Shown: in pieces, positions 8,116-16,407 of the stretch
How the letters are laid out: each line of letters opens with the position of its first letter
How positions within the stretch are numbered: the first letter of the stretch is position 1
The notes under the pieces: model-generated
What the model was told of the DNA's origin: nothing
Seen by the model: the letters and a program-made list of their open reading frames with translations, nothing else
The model's database searches: none
Program-made: the position numbers and the translations under genes
Source of the DNA: Oligoflexia bacterium
GTDB taxonomy: Bacteria > Bdellovibrionota > Bacteriovoracia > Bacteriovoracales > Bacteriovoracaceae
Assembly: GCA_024229115.1 (NCBI GenBank)
Contig: JAAEST010000122.1
Location: forward strand, 1 to 64,000
DNA length: 64,000 nucleotides
Direction: 5' to 3'

Positions 8116-8895
8116 ATGAAGTATTTGATTGTATTATTTATGATGTTTCACATTCAATCTAATCTATTCGCAAAAAGAATATTGGTGCCAAACCCTTATA
8201 AAATTGTATCGCAAGATAAGAAACATATATTCTTCATGAACTCAGATTATGAAAGTTATGCTGAGATTAAACAGTGGTACGATAAAAATCATTCCAAAAG
8301 AAAGGAATTTAAATGTCTACATGGAGTAGATATGAATGATTGCCGTAATTATGTTGAATACTTTCGTTATAACTCGAATATGTATAAAGCTAGAAAAATT
8401 AAAAGTGAAATCTGTAAAAACAGATTTAAAATGAAATGTAGATGGCCCTACGAGATGCGTTCTAAAAGCAAGTTAAAATCTGGTCTATATAAAAGAGGAA
8501 AAAATGGTATGCCGTCTGGTGAGCCAATTTGGACAATTAACTTTAATCCTTTTAGTGCGAAATTATCTAATTCTAATGAAATCTTAATCGACCCAAACTA
8601 TGGTGCATATGATGTTAATAGTGAAGCAGTTGAGTTTTATAAAAAAGGAAAATTGTTAAAATCTTATTTTGTTTACGAACTTATAAAGGATAAGAAATGT
8701 ACTGACTATTTAAGTGAAGGAATTTGGTGGAGACAACGACCTCGCAGGGATAAATTTTTAAACGATAAAGATGAATATGTAGTTACCACATGTGAAAATA
8801 ATGAAATTACATTTGATGTTAAAACAGGTGAAATAAAGAAAATAGTTAAAAAAGTAGATAGAAATGAACGTAAAAGAAATCGAAGAAGGAGATAG
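8116..8895 (+). CDS. Secreted basic protein of unknown function
   Basis: A 259-residue protein with a signal peptide (MKYLIVLFMMFHIQSNLFA, cleavage near residue 19). The mature part is highly basic and contains paired Cys residues (CLHGVDMNDC, CKNRFKMKC, TDYL...TTC) that could form disulfides. The C-terminus is an Arg/Lys-rich tail ending RNRRRR. It is the last gene of the four-gene membrane operon, 3 bases after the preceding stop. No family recognised. The basic tail may contact nucleic acid or envelope polymers, which is speculation. Confidence 0.55.
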   Translation: MKYLIVLFMMFHIQSNLFAKRILVPNPYKIVSQDKKHIFFMNSDYESYAEIKQWYDKNHSKRKEFKCLHGVDMNDCRNYVEYFRYNSNMYKARKIKSEICKNRFKMKCRWPYEMRSKSKLKSGLYKRGKNGMPSGEPIWTINFNPFSAKLSNSNEILIDPNYGAYDVNSEAVEFYKKGKLLKSYFVYELIKDKKCTDYLSEGIWWRQRPRRDKFLNDKDEYVVTTCENNEITFDVKTGEIKKIVKKVDRNERKRNRRRR

Positions 8896-9016
8896 GTCCT
8901 AAAAAGCCTTCCTAATCTCAACACCTTACAAACCCCATCCCAGCATTATATTGCCTGATCAAGGCAATTGATCTAAGTTTGCTAGGTTTTAATTATTACT
9001 AACAAACGAGGAAGCT

Positions 9017-9631
9017 ATGGAAACAGATCAGCAAAAAATTAGTTATATTATCGGTCGTCAGATTGGTGGTGATTTTCAAAAGCAAGGTATTCAGGTTGCA
9101 TTTGAAGAATTTTATCAAGGTGTAAAATCATCTTACTTAGGTGAAGCAAGTGAGCTTAGTGATGAAGAGTCTCACAAAGTAATGAGTGCTTTCCAAGAAA
9201 GAATGCAAGCAGCTCAAGCGGAATTAGTTCAAGCAGCAGCTAACGAAAACAAAGCAGCAGGTGAAGCTTTCTTAGCAGAGAATGCAAAAGCAGAAGGTGT
9301 AACTGTAACAACATCTGGTCTTCAGTATCGTGTTCTTGAAAGTGGAAATGGAGCAACTCCGGAACTTACTTCAACTGTAGAGACACATTACGAAGGTACT
9401 TTAATTGATGGAACTATTTTTGATTCTTCATATAAGAGAGGAGAGTCAATCTCTTTTCCAGTAAATGGAGTTATCCCAGGTTGGACTGAAGCTCTTCAGT
9501 TAATGAAAGAAGGCGATATTTGGGAACTAGCTATTCCTTCAGAGCTTGCTTATGGAGCTCAAGGAGCTGGTCCAGCGATCGGTCCTAACTCAACTTTAAA
9601 GTTCAAGGTTGAGCTAATTAAAGTTAAGTAA
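9017..9631 (+). CDS. fklB: FKBP-type peptidyl-prolyl cis-trans isomerase, FklB-like
   Basis: A 204-residue protein. Residues about 1-90 form the helical dimerisation domain of FkpA/FklB proteins (KISYIIGRQIGGDFQKQG). Residues about 105-204 are the FKBP domain, with VETHYEGTLIDGTIFDSSY, VIPGWTEALQLMKEGD and IPSELAYGAQGAGPAIGPNSTL. It catalyses prolyl isomerisation and acts as a folding chaperone. No signal peptide is visible, so a cytoplasmic FKBP22 role is likelier than the periplasmic FkpA role. The SD is GAGGAAG. The 121-bp gap before it contains a hairpin (ATTGCC/GGCAAT, 8950-8968) of unknown use. Confidence 0.9.
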   Translation: METDQQKISYIIGRQIGGDFQKQGIQVAFEEFYQGVKSSYLGEASELSDEESHKVMSAFQERMQAAQAELVQAAANENKAAGEAFLAENAKAEGVTVTTSGLQYRVLESGNGATPELTSTVETHYEGTLIDGTIFDSSYKRGESISFPVNGVIPGWTEALQLMKEGDIWELAIPSELAYGAQGAGPAIGPNSTLKFKVELIKVK

Positions 9632-9633
9632 GC

Positions 9634-9840
9634 TCAATCTGACTGAGCTAGATAATCCTGCATAAGCTCTTTAATCTTAGTAGTGTAGGGACGATTTTCT
9701 AGCTCACATTTTAATTTAAAAGCATTAAGTAGTACGGGGTCTATTTTCATTGATATGAGCTTCGCTTTTTCAACTTTCTTGGCCCCGTTAAGCTCTCTCA
9801 TCGCTTCTAACCATTCTATTTGTTTTGTTGTATCTTTCAT
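9634..9840 (-). CDS. Ribbon-helix-helix antitoxin-like protein
   Basis: A 68-residue protein. Its C-terminal half has the RHH pattern: a short basic strand (KLISMKIDP), a first helix (VLLNAFKLKCELENR) and a second helix (TTKIKELMQDYL). RHH dimers bind palindromic operators in their own promoters. It overlaps the end of the nucleotidyltransferase gene by 4 bases (ATGA), the usual coupling of a toxin-antitoxin or NTase/partner pair. The palindrome in the shared upstream promoter is a fitting target. The antitoxin role is inferred. Confidence 0.6.
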   Translation of the reverse strand: MKDTTKQIEWLEAMRELNGAKKVEKAKLISMKIDPVLLNAFKLKCELENRPYTTKIKELMQDYLAQSD

Positions 9841-10292
9841 TTTGTTAACTCTTTGATATCTAGAAGATCTTTTTCTCGTCCTGATTCCTTTTTCATTTTT
9901 ATAAGGTCACTCTTTGAAATGACTTTAATCTCAAGATCTCCAACTCTAAACTTTTCAGACTTGAAGTCACTTACGTCATGAGTGATTAGTATATCCACTT
10001 GATCTGTTGGATCGTCTTTATTATAGAAATTCCAGGCCATGAGGTTTCTATTTTTTATATATTCATCACGAAACTTAAAGACAGAGACGGCATCAATCGG
10101 TAGCTTTGAAATCATTCCCATTTCATTAAGTAGCCTCTCTATCTTTTTAAGATTAGAAAGAGTGAATTTAATAACGAGATCGATATCGACCGTGTTTCTC
10201 GAAAACCCATGAAAATTTACAGCATAGCCACCAACAATCATGTAATTGATCTTTTCCTTTTTAAGAGATTCTACAAGTGTTTTTATTTTCAT
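9837..10292 (-). CDS. Nucleotidyltransferase-fold protein, candidate toxin or NMP-transferase
   Basis: A 151-residue protein with the minimal Pol-beta/NTase motif: YMIVGGYAVNFHGFSRNTVDIDLVI (residues about 17-41), that is hG[G]...D-x-D with the catalytic pair in DID. A third acidic residue is likely in VDILI (about 107). This layout occurs in the DUF6036/AbiEii-like and MenA-like NTases that pair with small DNA-binding proteins. There is no SD: the predicted -10 box lies 6 bases before the ATG, so the mRNA is probably leaderless. It is co-transcribed with an RHH protein that overlaps its stop codon. Whether it is a tRNA-modifying toxin cannot be told from sequence. Confidence 0.65.
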   Translation of the reverse strand: MKIKTLVESLKKEKINYMIVGGYAVNFHGFSRNTVDIDLVIKFTLSNLKKIERLLNEMGMISKLPIDAVSVFKFRDEYIKNRNLMAWNFYNKDDPTDQVDILITHDVSDFKSEKFRVGDLEIKVISKSDLIKMKKESGREKDLLDIKELTK

Positions 10293-10293
10293 A

Positions 10294-10326
10294 TTGACAG
10301 TATATATCGGTATATACTATATTCAA
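10294..10326. promoter_or_regulatory. Overlapping divergent promoters with a shared 8-bp inverted repeat
   Basis: The perfect inverted repeat AGTATATA-TCGG-TATATACT (10299-10318) lies inside two promoters. Plus strand, toward the AlkD-like gene: TTGACA (10294-10299), 18-base spacer, TATATT (10318-10323). Minus strand, toward the nucleotidyltransferase gene: TTGAAT (10326-10321), 16-base spacer, TATACT (10304-10299). A repressor bound to the palindrome would block both. The RHH protein is the natural candidate. Boxes and palindrome are seen directly; the regulator assignment is inference. Confidence 0.65.
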
Positions 10327-10348
10327 AGTGAATTTTTTGGTATTAGCT

Positions 10349-11089
10349 ATGTATAAGAAAGAACTAAAAGAAGTAGAAAAGACTCTCGTCGCAAACTCAA
10401 ACTTCAAGCAGCCTTCGAAGTTTCTCCCAGAGACTTATATTGGTAGTGAATATGGATATTATAAGTTTTTAAATATTCGCGTGCCGAAGGTGAGGGAGCT
10501 TAGAAAGTTGGGCTATAGCTTTTCAAACTTAGATCTTAAAGAAAGGTTTAAGATCTGGGATTATATCTGGCACAACTCGAATATCTTTGAAGCAGCTCTC
10601 TCGGCGGCTCACTTTGTGAATAAGCTAAAGCCGGAAGAGCTTTATCAGCATAAGACAAAACTTCTAAAGTGGATTAAGCGAATCGACAACTGGGCTTTAT
10701 CTGATGAGCTCAGTGGTATCATCGCTAAGCTCGTTGAATATAAAACAAGTGAATTCTATCCTTATATGGAAAAGCTCAATAAATCGAAGGAGCCTTGGGA
10801 AGTTCGTCTTTCGATGGTTGGCCTTCTTTATTATTCCCGAATGAGAAAGAAGCATCTTAGCTATAATAAGGTGATCAAGCTTGTTGATCCGCACCTCAGT
10901 CATCCTCACTACTATGTTCAAAAGGCAGTGGGCTGGACTCTTCGCGAGTGCTGGAATGTTTATCCTGAAAAGACTTATGCGTATCTGACGAAGAATGCGG
11001 CGAAGATCCCAAGTGGGGGATGGACAGCTGCGACTGAGAAGCTGAGTAAGTCGGATAAGGCGAAGCTTTCGAAGATTCGTAAGGCTTAA
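10349..11089 (+). CDS. AlkD-like DNA alkylation repair glycosylase (HEAT-like repeats)
   Basis: A 246-residue all-helical protein of the AlkD family, which removes cationic 3-methyl- and 7-methyl-purines without base flipping. The conserved segment RIDNWALSDEL (about residues 112-122) carries the catalytic Trp/Asp. YVQKAVGWTLRECW (about 192-205) carries the second Trp and the basic residue near the lesion. Start: an in-frame GTG at 10328 lies at the predicted transcription start, so the ATG at 10349 is preferred, although a leaderless GTG start is possible. Neither has a good SD. Transcription is driven by the divergent promoter shared with the nucleotidyltransferase pair. Confidence 0.85.
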   Translation: MYKKELKEVEKTLVANSNFKQPSKFLPETYIGSEYGYYKFLNIRVPKVRELRKLGYSFSNLDLKERFKIWDYIWHNSNIFEAALSAAHFVNKLKPEELYQHKTKLLKWIKRIDNWALSDELSGIIAKLVEYKTSEFYPYMEKLNKSKEPWEVRLSMVGLLYYSRMRKKHLSYNKVIKLVDPHLSHPHYYVQKAVGWTLRECWNVYPEKTYAYLTKNAAKIPSGGWTAATEKLSKSDKAKLSKIRKA

Positions 11090-11226
11090 CTAAATAAACG
11101 ATTTCTATGTTTATGGGGTTCAGGAACTCGAAGATCGAAAATGAAATATATCTAACTTCTTAAGCATATCTCTTGCTGTATTTTTACTTGCTTGTTACTT
11201 CTATCGATTTAAGATGGAGGCTAATG

Positions 11227-11736
11227 ATGTCATTAATTACAGAAAGCTTAATTGAAAAAATGATCTATGTGATAAGGGGACAAAAGGTCATGCTCGACAG
11301 TGACTTGGCAGAACTTTATGGAGTACAGACTAAGGCTCTTAAGAGGGCAGTTAAAAGAAATATTGAACGGTTTCCAGATGATTTTATGTTCGAGCTAACC
11401 AAAGAAGAGCTGAATAATTGGAGGTACCAATTTGGCGCCTCCAATAAAGAAAAAATGGGAATGAGAATACAACCTTTTGTATTTACTGAACAAGGGGTTG
11501 CAATGCTTTCGAGTGTATTAAGAAGCCCGCAGGCGATTCAAGTTAATATTTCAATTATCAGGACTTTCATAAAAATGAGGAAGCTTCTCTCCTCAGAAGA
11601 GTCACTTTCTGAAAAGGTGGAACAAATAGAAAAAGGGTCAGATAAGCTATTCCGAATTGTCTTCAATCGATTGGACATCTTAGAGGAGAGAGTTCCATTA
11701 CTTCCAAAAGACAGAAAGAAGATTGGACTGAAATAG
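11227..11736 (+). CDS. ORF6N-domain (KilA-N-type) DNA-binding protein
   Basis: A 169-residue protein. Its first 85 residues form an ORF6N domain: VIRGQKVMLDSDLAELYGVQTKAL, then VKRNIERFPDDFMFELT and FTEQGVAMLSSVL. The C-terminus is a coiled coil. ORF6N proteins occur in phages and as free chromosomal genes and are thought to bind DNA; the exact role is unknown. The start was chosen at the second of two adjacent ATGs because GGAGG (11216-11220) is six bases upstream. No other phage gene is nearby, so it is a lone accessory gene. Confidence 0.8.
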   Translation: MSLITESLIEKMIYVIRGQKVMLDSDLAELYGVQTKALKRAVKRNIERFPDDFMFELTKEELNNWRYQFGASNKEKMGMRIQPFVFTEQGVAMLSSVLRSPQAIQVNISIIRTFIKMRKLLSSEESLSEKVEQIEKGSDKLFRIVFNRLDILEERVPLLPKDRKKIGLK

Positions 11737-11861
11737 CTAAAGCTTAATTAGATCGGAAGAAATAATTGATCTAAAAATGAGATAGAATACATATCTTTAT
11801 TGCGCTGTGCGAATTCCATGGCACCGTGTATAACCCTTTAAACTTTTTTAAGGGAGACACC

Positions 11862-12962
11862 ATGAAATCATTAATCTTAGTTAGCTTACTTTTCTCGTTA
11901 ATCAGCGCTCAGGCGAAGGTTTATAAGAATATCGAAGCTGGTGAGTATAATGCGGTTGTTGACCTTAGAGAGTATGCTGGGCAACCATTCTTTCAGGTTA
12001 TGAAGAATGTGATCTACCCACTTATCAACAGCGAAGCGGCGAATGCGACTCCTTGGTATAACGGTCATATTGAGGCCATCGAATCTGGGGAAGGTGTCGA
12101 GGTTATTCTTGGTGATGACGTGACAACTTACCATGTGAAGTATCTGGCAGACACTGAGGATAAGGTTGAAAGATCGGGGAGAAGTTTTGGTGCAGTTGGG
12201 GCGACAAATATTAAGTCATATATTGCGGACGCCTCTTATAAGCACTACTTAAGAAGCTTAGAGTATGCCCTTCAGGGAAGTGACGAAGAAGCGCAAGCGT
12301 TCTTTAGAGCGATCGTAAGATTCATGACTCATTCTGACCCAAGTGGAATCGCAGCTCTTGAAGAAAGATCAAAGAAAGTGGCTTCTGATTTCGTGGCCAT
12401 CTACATCGCTGAACAGTACCGTCGTTTAACAGCGACTAAAGGGGAGAGCCTAGGAAGAAGACATCGTTGGGATGATGCTCTTGTGCAGGTAACTCTACTA
12501 GCGGCTTTTCACTCAGGGCAAGAGCAAATGCAGATGTACTATGAAGGTGAATTCACTTCAGAAGTTTACAATCAGAATGCCTGTCTTTATGGAGCGGATA
12601 AAGATTCTGAGGAGAGATTAGAAGAAGAGAAGAGACAGTCACGTCTTTATGATTACTGGCAATTTACAGTAAGAAGTGAGTGTCCTGGAAGAAGTGGTGT
12701 GAACCTTACTCGTCGTGACTTTCAAAAACTTGGGAAGGCCCTAACTCGCATGTTACAAGGGCATGACTTTGGTGTGATGATGATCTACAAGCCAGAGAAT
12801 AGATACTACAGATCAAACTTCTTTAGTGCCGCTACTCGTGAACTTCTTAAAGGTGAGTTTGATGAGAATGCGGATGAGTTCTCAGAAGTAATCGTAGAAA
12901 CTCTTATGACTATAAGACTTTATGCGAATGAAATTTCTGCTGAGTTAGAACTAGGTCTATAG
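11862..12962 (+). CDS. Secreted protein of unknown function
   Basis: A 366-residue protein with a signal peptide (MKSLILVSLLFSLISAQA, cleavage near residue 18). The mature region is helical and charged and has no family I know. It contains isolated Cys residues (NACLYG, SECPGRSG) that may pair. The start ATG at 11862 follows AAGGGAGA, which is better than an in-frame TTG/ATG further upstream. The gene stands alone and converges with the next gene across 3 bases. Confidence 0.6.
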   Translation: MKSLILVSLLFSLISAQAKVYKNIEAGEYNAVVDLREYAGQPFFQVMKNVIYPLINSEAANATPWYNGHIEAIESGEGVEVILGDDVTTYHVKYLADTEDKVERSGRSFGAVGATNIKSYIADASYKHYLRSLEYALQGSDEEAQAFFRAIVRFMTHSDPSGIAALEERSKKVASDFVAIYIAEQYRRLTATKGESLGRRHRWDDALVQVTLLAAFHSGQEQMQMYYEGEFTSEVYNQNACLYGADKDSEERLEEEKRQSRLYDYWQFTVRSECPGRSGVNLTRRDFQKLGKALTRMLQGHDFGVMMIYKPENRYYRSNFFSAATRELLKGEFDENADEFSEVIVETLMTIRLYANEISAELELGL

Positions 12963-12965
12963 TAA

Positions 12966-13904
12966 TCAGCAATTACGTGGCGGTTCGGGCTGATAGTCAA
13001 AGATAAATGGAATCTTCATAACTTTGTCTTGATGCTTGAACTGAATCCACATTTTTTGAAGCCCAGGCAACATCACTCCTTCATCATGAAAATTAAATCT
13101 TAGAATGTGATCATAAACCGTATCATTATCATCATCATCGTCGTCATCTAAAATAAATGGAGAGTGCATGTGAGCAAATGGCATATTGTGATGCATGTGA
13201 CTCATAAAGTTTTCAGAAATCCACACAGAGTGAGCGGCTTCTCCTAACCAAGGCTGAAAATCAAGCAGAGGCTTGTATTCTCCATTCACAAGATGAAACA
13301 TTTCAATTTCAAATTGAACAATATTTCCTGAACAACCAGTAATGAAATGCTTCTTAAAAATCGTTTTATAAGTAGGAGTTTCTTCATTCGAGCGACGAAA
13401 GTATTTTGTAATAACATTATCATTGTGATCATCAGCAACTAGTTGTGTACTATCCGCTCTGCCCATTAGGTGAACCATAGCATGATCCATTCTCATTCCA
13501 ACTCCCTGAACAATCACATCGGCCATGATCATATACATCCCAGGTTTTGTAAGGGCCGTTCTTGCATCTTGGTTATCAGGATCAGAAAAAGGCATGTTAA
13601 CTGTTAGGGCGAAGCGACCAGTTGTTGGATCAAAGTAAGGATGAACATGTTTAAAAACTGAAAGATCTTTATTGGCGATCACCATATGCATGTATTTTCC
13701 ATGCATGATTTTAAAGTCTGTATAAACTTCATTTGTAGCAGGGTTAGTAAAATACATTTCTAAAAGAGTCGGTTGATTAGGCTTCAACATAACATGCTTC
13801 ATACCTTCAACTTTCTTACCATTCACAAAGAAGTGGGATTTAAAATCGGAAGTACCTGCAAATAGGTTAAAACTAACTAAAAGGCTCAAGAATAACATCT
13901 TCAT
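12966..13904 (-). CDS. Secreted His/Met-rich protein, probable copper or metal-binding
   Basis: A 312-residue exported protein (signal MKMLFLSLLVSFNLFAG). It is rich in His and Met: KIMHGKYMHMVIANKDLSVF then KHVHP, and later SHMHHNMPFAHMHSP. The first of these resembles a domain common in exported copper-handling proteins (x-MH-hhhh-x-D-L-x-x-F-x-HxHP). A run of Asp near residue 260 (DDDDDDDND) may bind cations. The start at 13904 has GGAG 8 bases upstream and puts the signal peptide at the N-terminus. It converges with the previous gene. The metal-binding role is inferred from composition. Confidence 0.6.
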   Translation of the reverse strand: MKMLFLSLLVSFNLFAGTSDFKSHFFVNGKKVEGMKHVMLKPNQPTLLEMYFTNPATNEVYTDFKIMHGKYMHMVIANKDLSVFKHVHPYFDPTTGRFALTVNMPFSDPDNQDARTALTKPGMYMIMADVIVQGVGMRMDHAMVHLMGRADSTQLVADDHNDNVITKYFRRSNEETPTYKTIFKKHFITGCSGNIVQFEIEMFHLVNGEYKPLLDFQPWLGEAAHSVWISENFMSHMHHNMPFAHMHSPFILDDDDDDDNDTVYDHILRFNFHDEGVMLPGLQKMWIQFKHQDKVMKIPFIFDYQPEPPRNC

Positions 13905-14039
13905 AATAATCTCCAGTGCCAAAAGTCTAACTAAATATGATCCACTTTGTCCGATATAACTATCTCACAACGTCTAACACTGCTAGGTTTTAAGGGGTAA
14001 CTGAAGGATAATTGGATTGATAATTAAATGGAGTTAATT

Positions 14040-15242
14040 ATGAAAAAACTATCAATGATGATTTCCCTATTTCTATGTTTCAACCTTTATTCAAGTGATA
14101 TTGTTACTGACAAAGTAAAGGTTTCTAATTCACCTAATGTGACACTTTCTTCAGCGATCAATCTGAAGGCCGGACCAGTTTCTGCGAGAGCAGGAAATGA
14201 TGTTTGGGGATGGACTGACTCTACGACTGAAAAAGAGTATGCGATCATGGGTCTAAATTCTAAAACTTCTTTTGTCGATATTACTGATCCAACAAATCCA
14301 ATTCATCTTGCAGATGTAAAGACAGCAACAAGATCTTCAACTTGGAGAGATGTTAAAATTTATAAGCACTATGCTTTCATTGTAAGTGAGGCTTATTCTC
14401 ATGGAATGCAAGTTTTTGATCTTCATCGATTAAGAGAATTAGATGGTAGTAGTGTTGCAAACCTAGAGGCTGATTTTCGTTATAGAGATTTTGGTAATGC
14501 TCATAATATTTTTATTAATGAAGAAACGGGATATGGATACGCTGTAGGAACTTCAACTTGCGACGGTGGGCTTCATATCATGGATCTAAGAGAGCCACTT
14601 TCTCCAAGATTTCTAAACTGTGTGGGGAGAAAAGTTTATGAGCTTCCTCAGAAACATGGAAAGGCCTATACTCACGATGTTCAGTGTGTTGTTTATAAAG
14701 GTCCAGATGCTCGCTATCTAGGAAGAGAGATTTGTGTCTCAAGTAATGCAGACACTGTGAATATTGTTGATGTAACTGATAAGAGTAGGCCTGTACAAAT
14801 CAGTGCTGCTAGTTATGAAGGAGTTAAGTATACTCACCAAGGTTGGTTAACTGAAGATCACAGGTACTTCCTTTTAGGTGATGAACTTGATGAGTCGAGA
14901 CTTCGTGTAAAGACTAAGACTTTTATTTGGGACTTTTCTGATTTAAAGAACCCAAGACACTTCGCATCTCATCAACATGAAACAAAAGCGACTGACCACA
15001 ATATGTATGTAAAAGGTAAATACGTTTATCAAGGAAACTACAACGCTGGTTTAAGAATTCTCTCTCTTGAAGATATTGATCAGGGAAAACTTAGTGAAGT
15101 TGGATTCTTAGATACGATGCCAAGTAGAGATAGTTCTAGAATGGAAGGTGTTTGGTCAGTATTTCCATATTACAAGTCTGGAACTGTTGCAGTTTCAGGA
15201 ATTGATGGAGTTCTTTATTTAACTCGTCCTGAGCTTCCTTAG
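14040..15242 (+). CDS. Secreted choice-of-anchor B / LVIVD-repeat beta-propeller protein
   Basis: A 401-residue exported protein (signal MKKLSMMISLFLCFNLYSS). Repeated strands of the LVIVD kind follow: SFVDITDPTNP...LADV, AFIVSEAYSHGMQVFDL, GLHIMDLREPLSP, NIVDVTDKSRPVQI. These blades and the overall layout match the choice-of-anchor B family, extracellular propellers usually carrying an optional C-terminal anchor. No anchor is visible here, so it is probably periplasmic or released. The start at 14040 has GGAG seven bases upstream. The role in the cell is unknown. Confidence 0.78.
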   Translation: MKKLSMMISLFLCFNLYSSDIVTDKVKVSNSPNVTLSSAINLKAGPVSARAGNDVWGWTDSTTEKEYAIMGLNSKTSFVDITDPTNPIHLADVKTATRSSTWRDVKIYKHYAFIVSEAYSHGMQVFDLHRLRELDGSSVANLEADFRYRDFGNAHNIFINEETGYGYAVGTSTCDGGLHIMDLREPLSPRFLNCVGRKVYELPQKHGKAYTHDVQCVVYKGPDARYLGREICVSSNADTVNIVDVTDKSRPVQISAASYEGVKYTHQGWLTEDHRYFLLGDELDESRLRVKTKTFIWDFSDLKNPRHFASHQHETKATDHNMYVKGKYVYQGNYNAGLRILSLEDIDQGKLSEVGFLDTMPSRDSSRMEGVWSVFPYYKSGTVAVSGIDGVLYLTRPELP

Positions 15243-15249
15243 GATTCAA

Positions 15250-15723
15250 TTATTGCTTGATATGTTCAATGCCGAGGTCTTGCTCTTGAAATTCTTTCTT
15301 GAGGAAGATCTCTTTGATCGGTCTACCGGCGGCACTTTCAGAAAGTCGATTTGAAAATTCAACCACACTACAGATAACCCCTTTAAATTTCCCAAAGGCA
15401 AAGTTGCTAAGATTATCCATGGTGACATGCTGGTTTTTCACTCGAGTATTTTTGCCAAAAGCGCTTTCAAGTAACGACATAGAAACGGCCGAGAGTTCAA
15501 CTGGATTTGAATCAGTGATGATTTCATTGGCAATTTGAATATGCTTAAGTTCAATCTCTTCTAATTCAATAGAGTAGTTCTTTTGAGTAAAACCATAAGG
15601 ACAGTGGAGACAATTTGTTTTACAACAAGTTCCTCTTTTCTTGAGATAAGTTGATGTAAAAACAGTGTCCCCATCGCTATTGATATATGTCATTTCGTTA
15701 TTTTCTTTAGTTTCTTCGCTCAT
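15250..15723 (-). CDS. DUF5522-domain protein with Cys-rich N-terminal motif
   Basis: A 157-residue cytoplasmic protein. The segment YLKKRGTCCKTNCLHCPYGF (residues about 26-45) has the CC-x3-C-x2-C arrangement of DUF5522, likely a metal or Fe-S site. The remainder has SAVSMSLLESAFGKNTRVKN and is not recognised. It lies 28 bases after the SnoaL-like gene on the same strand, with a hairpin between them. No function is known for the domain. Confidence 0.7.
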   Translation of the reverse strand: MSEETKENNEMTYINSDGDTVFTSTYLKKRGTCCKTNCLHCPYGFTQKNYSIELEEIELKHIQIANEIITDSNPVELSAVSMSLLESAFGKNTRVKNQHVTMDNLSNFAFGKFKGVICSVVEFSNRLSESAAGRPIKEIFLKKEFQEQDLGIEHIKQ

Positions 15724-15732
15724 GGGCTCATC

Positions 15733-15754
15733 CTAATAGGTTTTCGCCTATTAG
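15733..15754 (-). promoter_or_regulatory. 8-bp perfect hairpin between the SnoaL-like and DUF5522 genes
   Basis: CTAATAGG (15733-15740) and CCTATTAG (15747-15754) form a perfect stem with a 6-base loop. The hairpin spans the stop codon of the upstream gene and lies just before the SD of the DUF5522 gene. It lacks a T-run, so it is more likely an mRNA processing or translation-control element than a terminator. Confidence 0.35.
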
Positions 15755-16293
15755 TAAACGCCATTCGAATTCCTGATCTTTCCACCTTGCATTAGGTTGA
15801 ACAGCCTCATTGAGAAGTCCATGGCTTGAATAGAATCCCAGTGCTCAACAATCTTACCATCTTTAATTTTCCAAATATCTGTTATGTTTAGACCCTTTTT
15901 ATCATTACCCCTATCTTCTTTGTTAAGGGTTGCATGAGAATGAAAGATAACTAGATCACCATCAGCGATAATTCTTTTCACATCATAAGTGAAGTCTGGA
16001 TATTCTTTGGCAAACTCCTCAACGTACCGAGCGATCCCAACCATTCCATCTGGTATATTTCGATTATGTTGAATATAAGAACTATTTCCATATTTCTTAA
16101 CTACTTTGTCAGCATCATGGTTAATCATTAAGTCAGTTACAAAAGAACTTACAAGTTTTACATTTTTAGTTTCCTGCTCATTCCAACTAGTGGAAGTGAG
16201 TAGTTGTTCAGGAATTTTATCTCCAATGGCCATAATATTGTTCATGCTTAAAGCTAAAAGTAGTGTTCCTAGAATAATAGTTTTAAATTTCAT
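15751..16293 (-). CDS. Exported SnoaL-like (NTF2 superfamily) protein
   Basis: A 180-residue protein with a signal peptide (MKFKTIILGTLLLALSMNNIMA). The mature part is a SnoaL-type cone fold: VSSFVTDLMINHDADKVVKKY, YIQHNRNIPDGMVGI, DGDLVIFHSHATL, TDIWKIKDGKIVEHWDSIQ. Relatives act as polyketide cyclases, epoxide hydrolases or simple binding proteins; the substrate here is unknown. It is divergent from a TetR regulator across 114 bases, so TetR control is likely. SD GAGGT is seven bases upstream. Confidence 0.78.
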   Translation of the reverse strand: MKFKTIILGTLLLALSMNNIMAIGDKIPEQLLTSTSWNEQETKNVKLVSSFVTDLMINHDADKVVKKYGNSSYIQHNRNIPDGMVGIARYVEEFAKEYPDFTYDVKRIIADGDLVIFHSHATLNKEDRGNDKKGLNITDIWKIKDGKIVEHWDSIQAMDFSMRLFNLMQGGKIRNSNGVY

Positions 16294-16371
16294 ATTTACC
16301 TCGTTGTTTTATACCGATAGGTTACTTACTCACCATATTCGGCTGAAATGAGAAAAAAATCAAGAAGTTTT

Positions 16372-16401
16372 TTACCAAATGGTGTAAAACTGTGTTATAT
16401 T
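16372..16401 (+). promoter_or_regulatory. Promoter of the TetR gene with operator-like ACCA-N2-TGGT repeat
   Basis: An extended -10 (TG-T-TATATT, 16393-16401) lies six bases before the TetR ATG, with a weak -35 (TTACCA, 16372-16377, 18-base spacing). The sequence ACCAAATGGT (16374-16383) flanked by T- and A-runs is an inverted repeat covering the -35, suitable for autorepression. The short distance to the ATG predicts a leaderless mRNA. Confidence 0.5.
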
Positions 16402-16407
16402 AAGCAT

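Noticed and set aside
11227-11736. Prophage remnant, because ORF6N domains are common in phages
   Set aside because: No integrase, structural or lysis gene is nearby and the flanking genes are ordinary chromosomal ones, so a lone ORF6N gene does not support a prophage.
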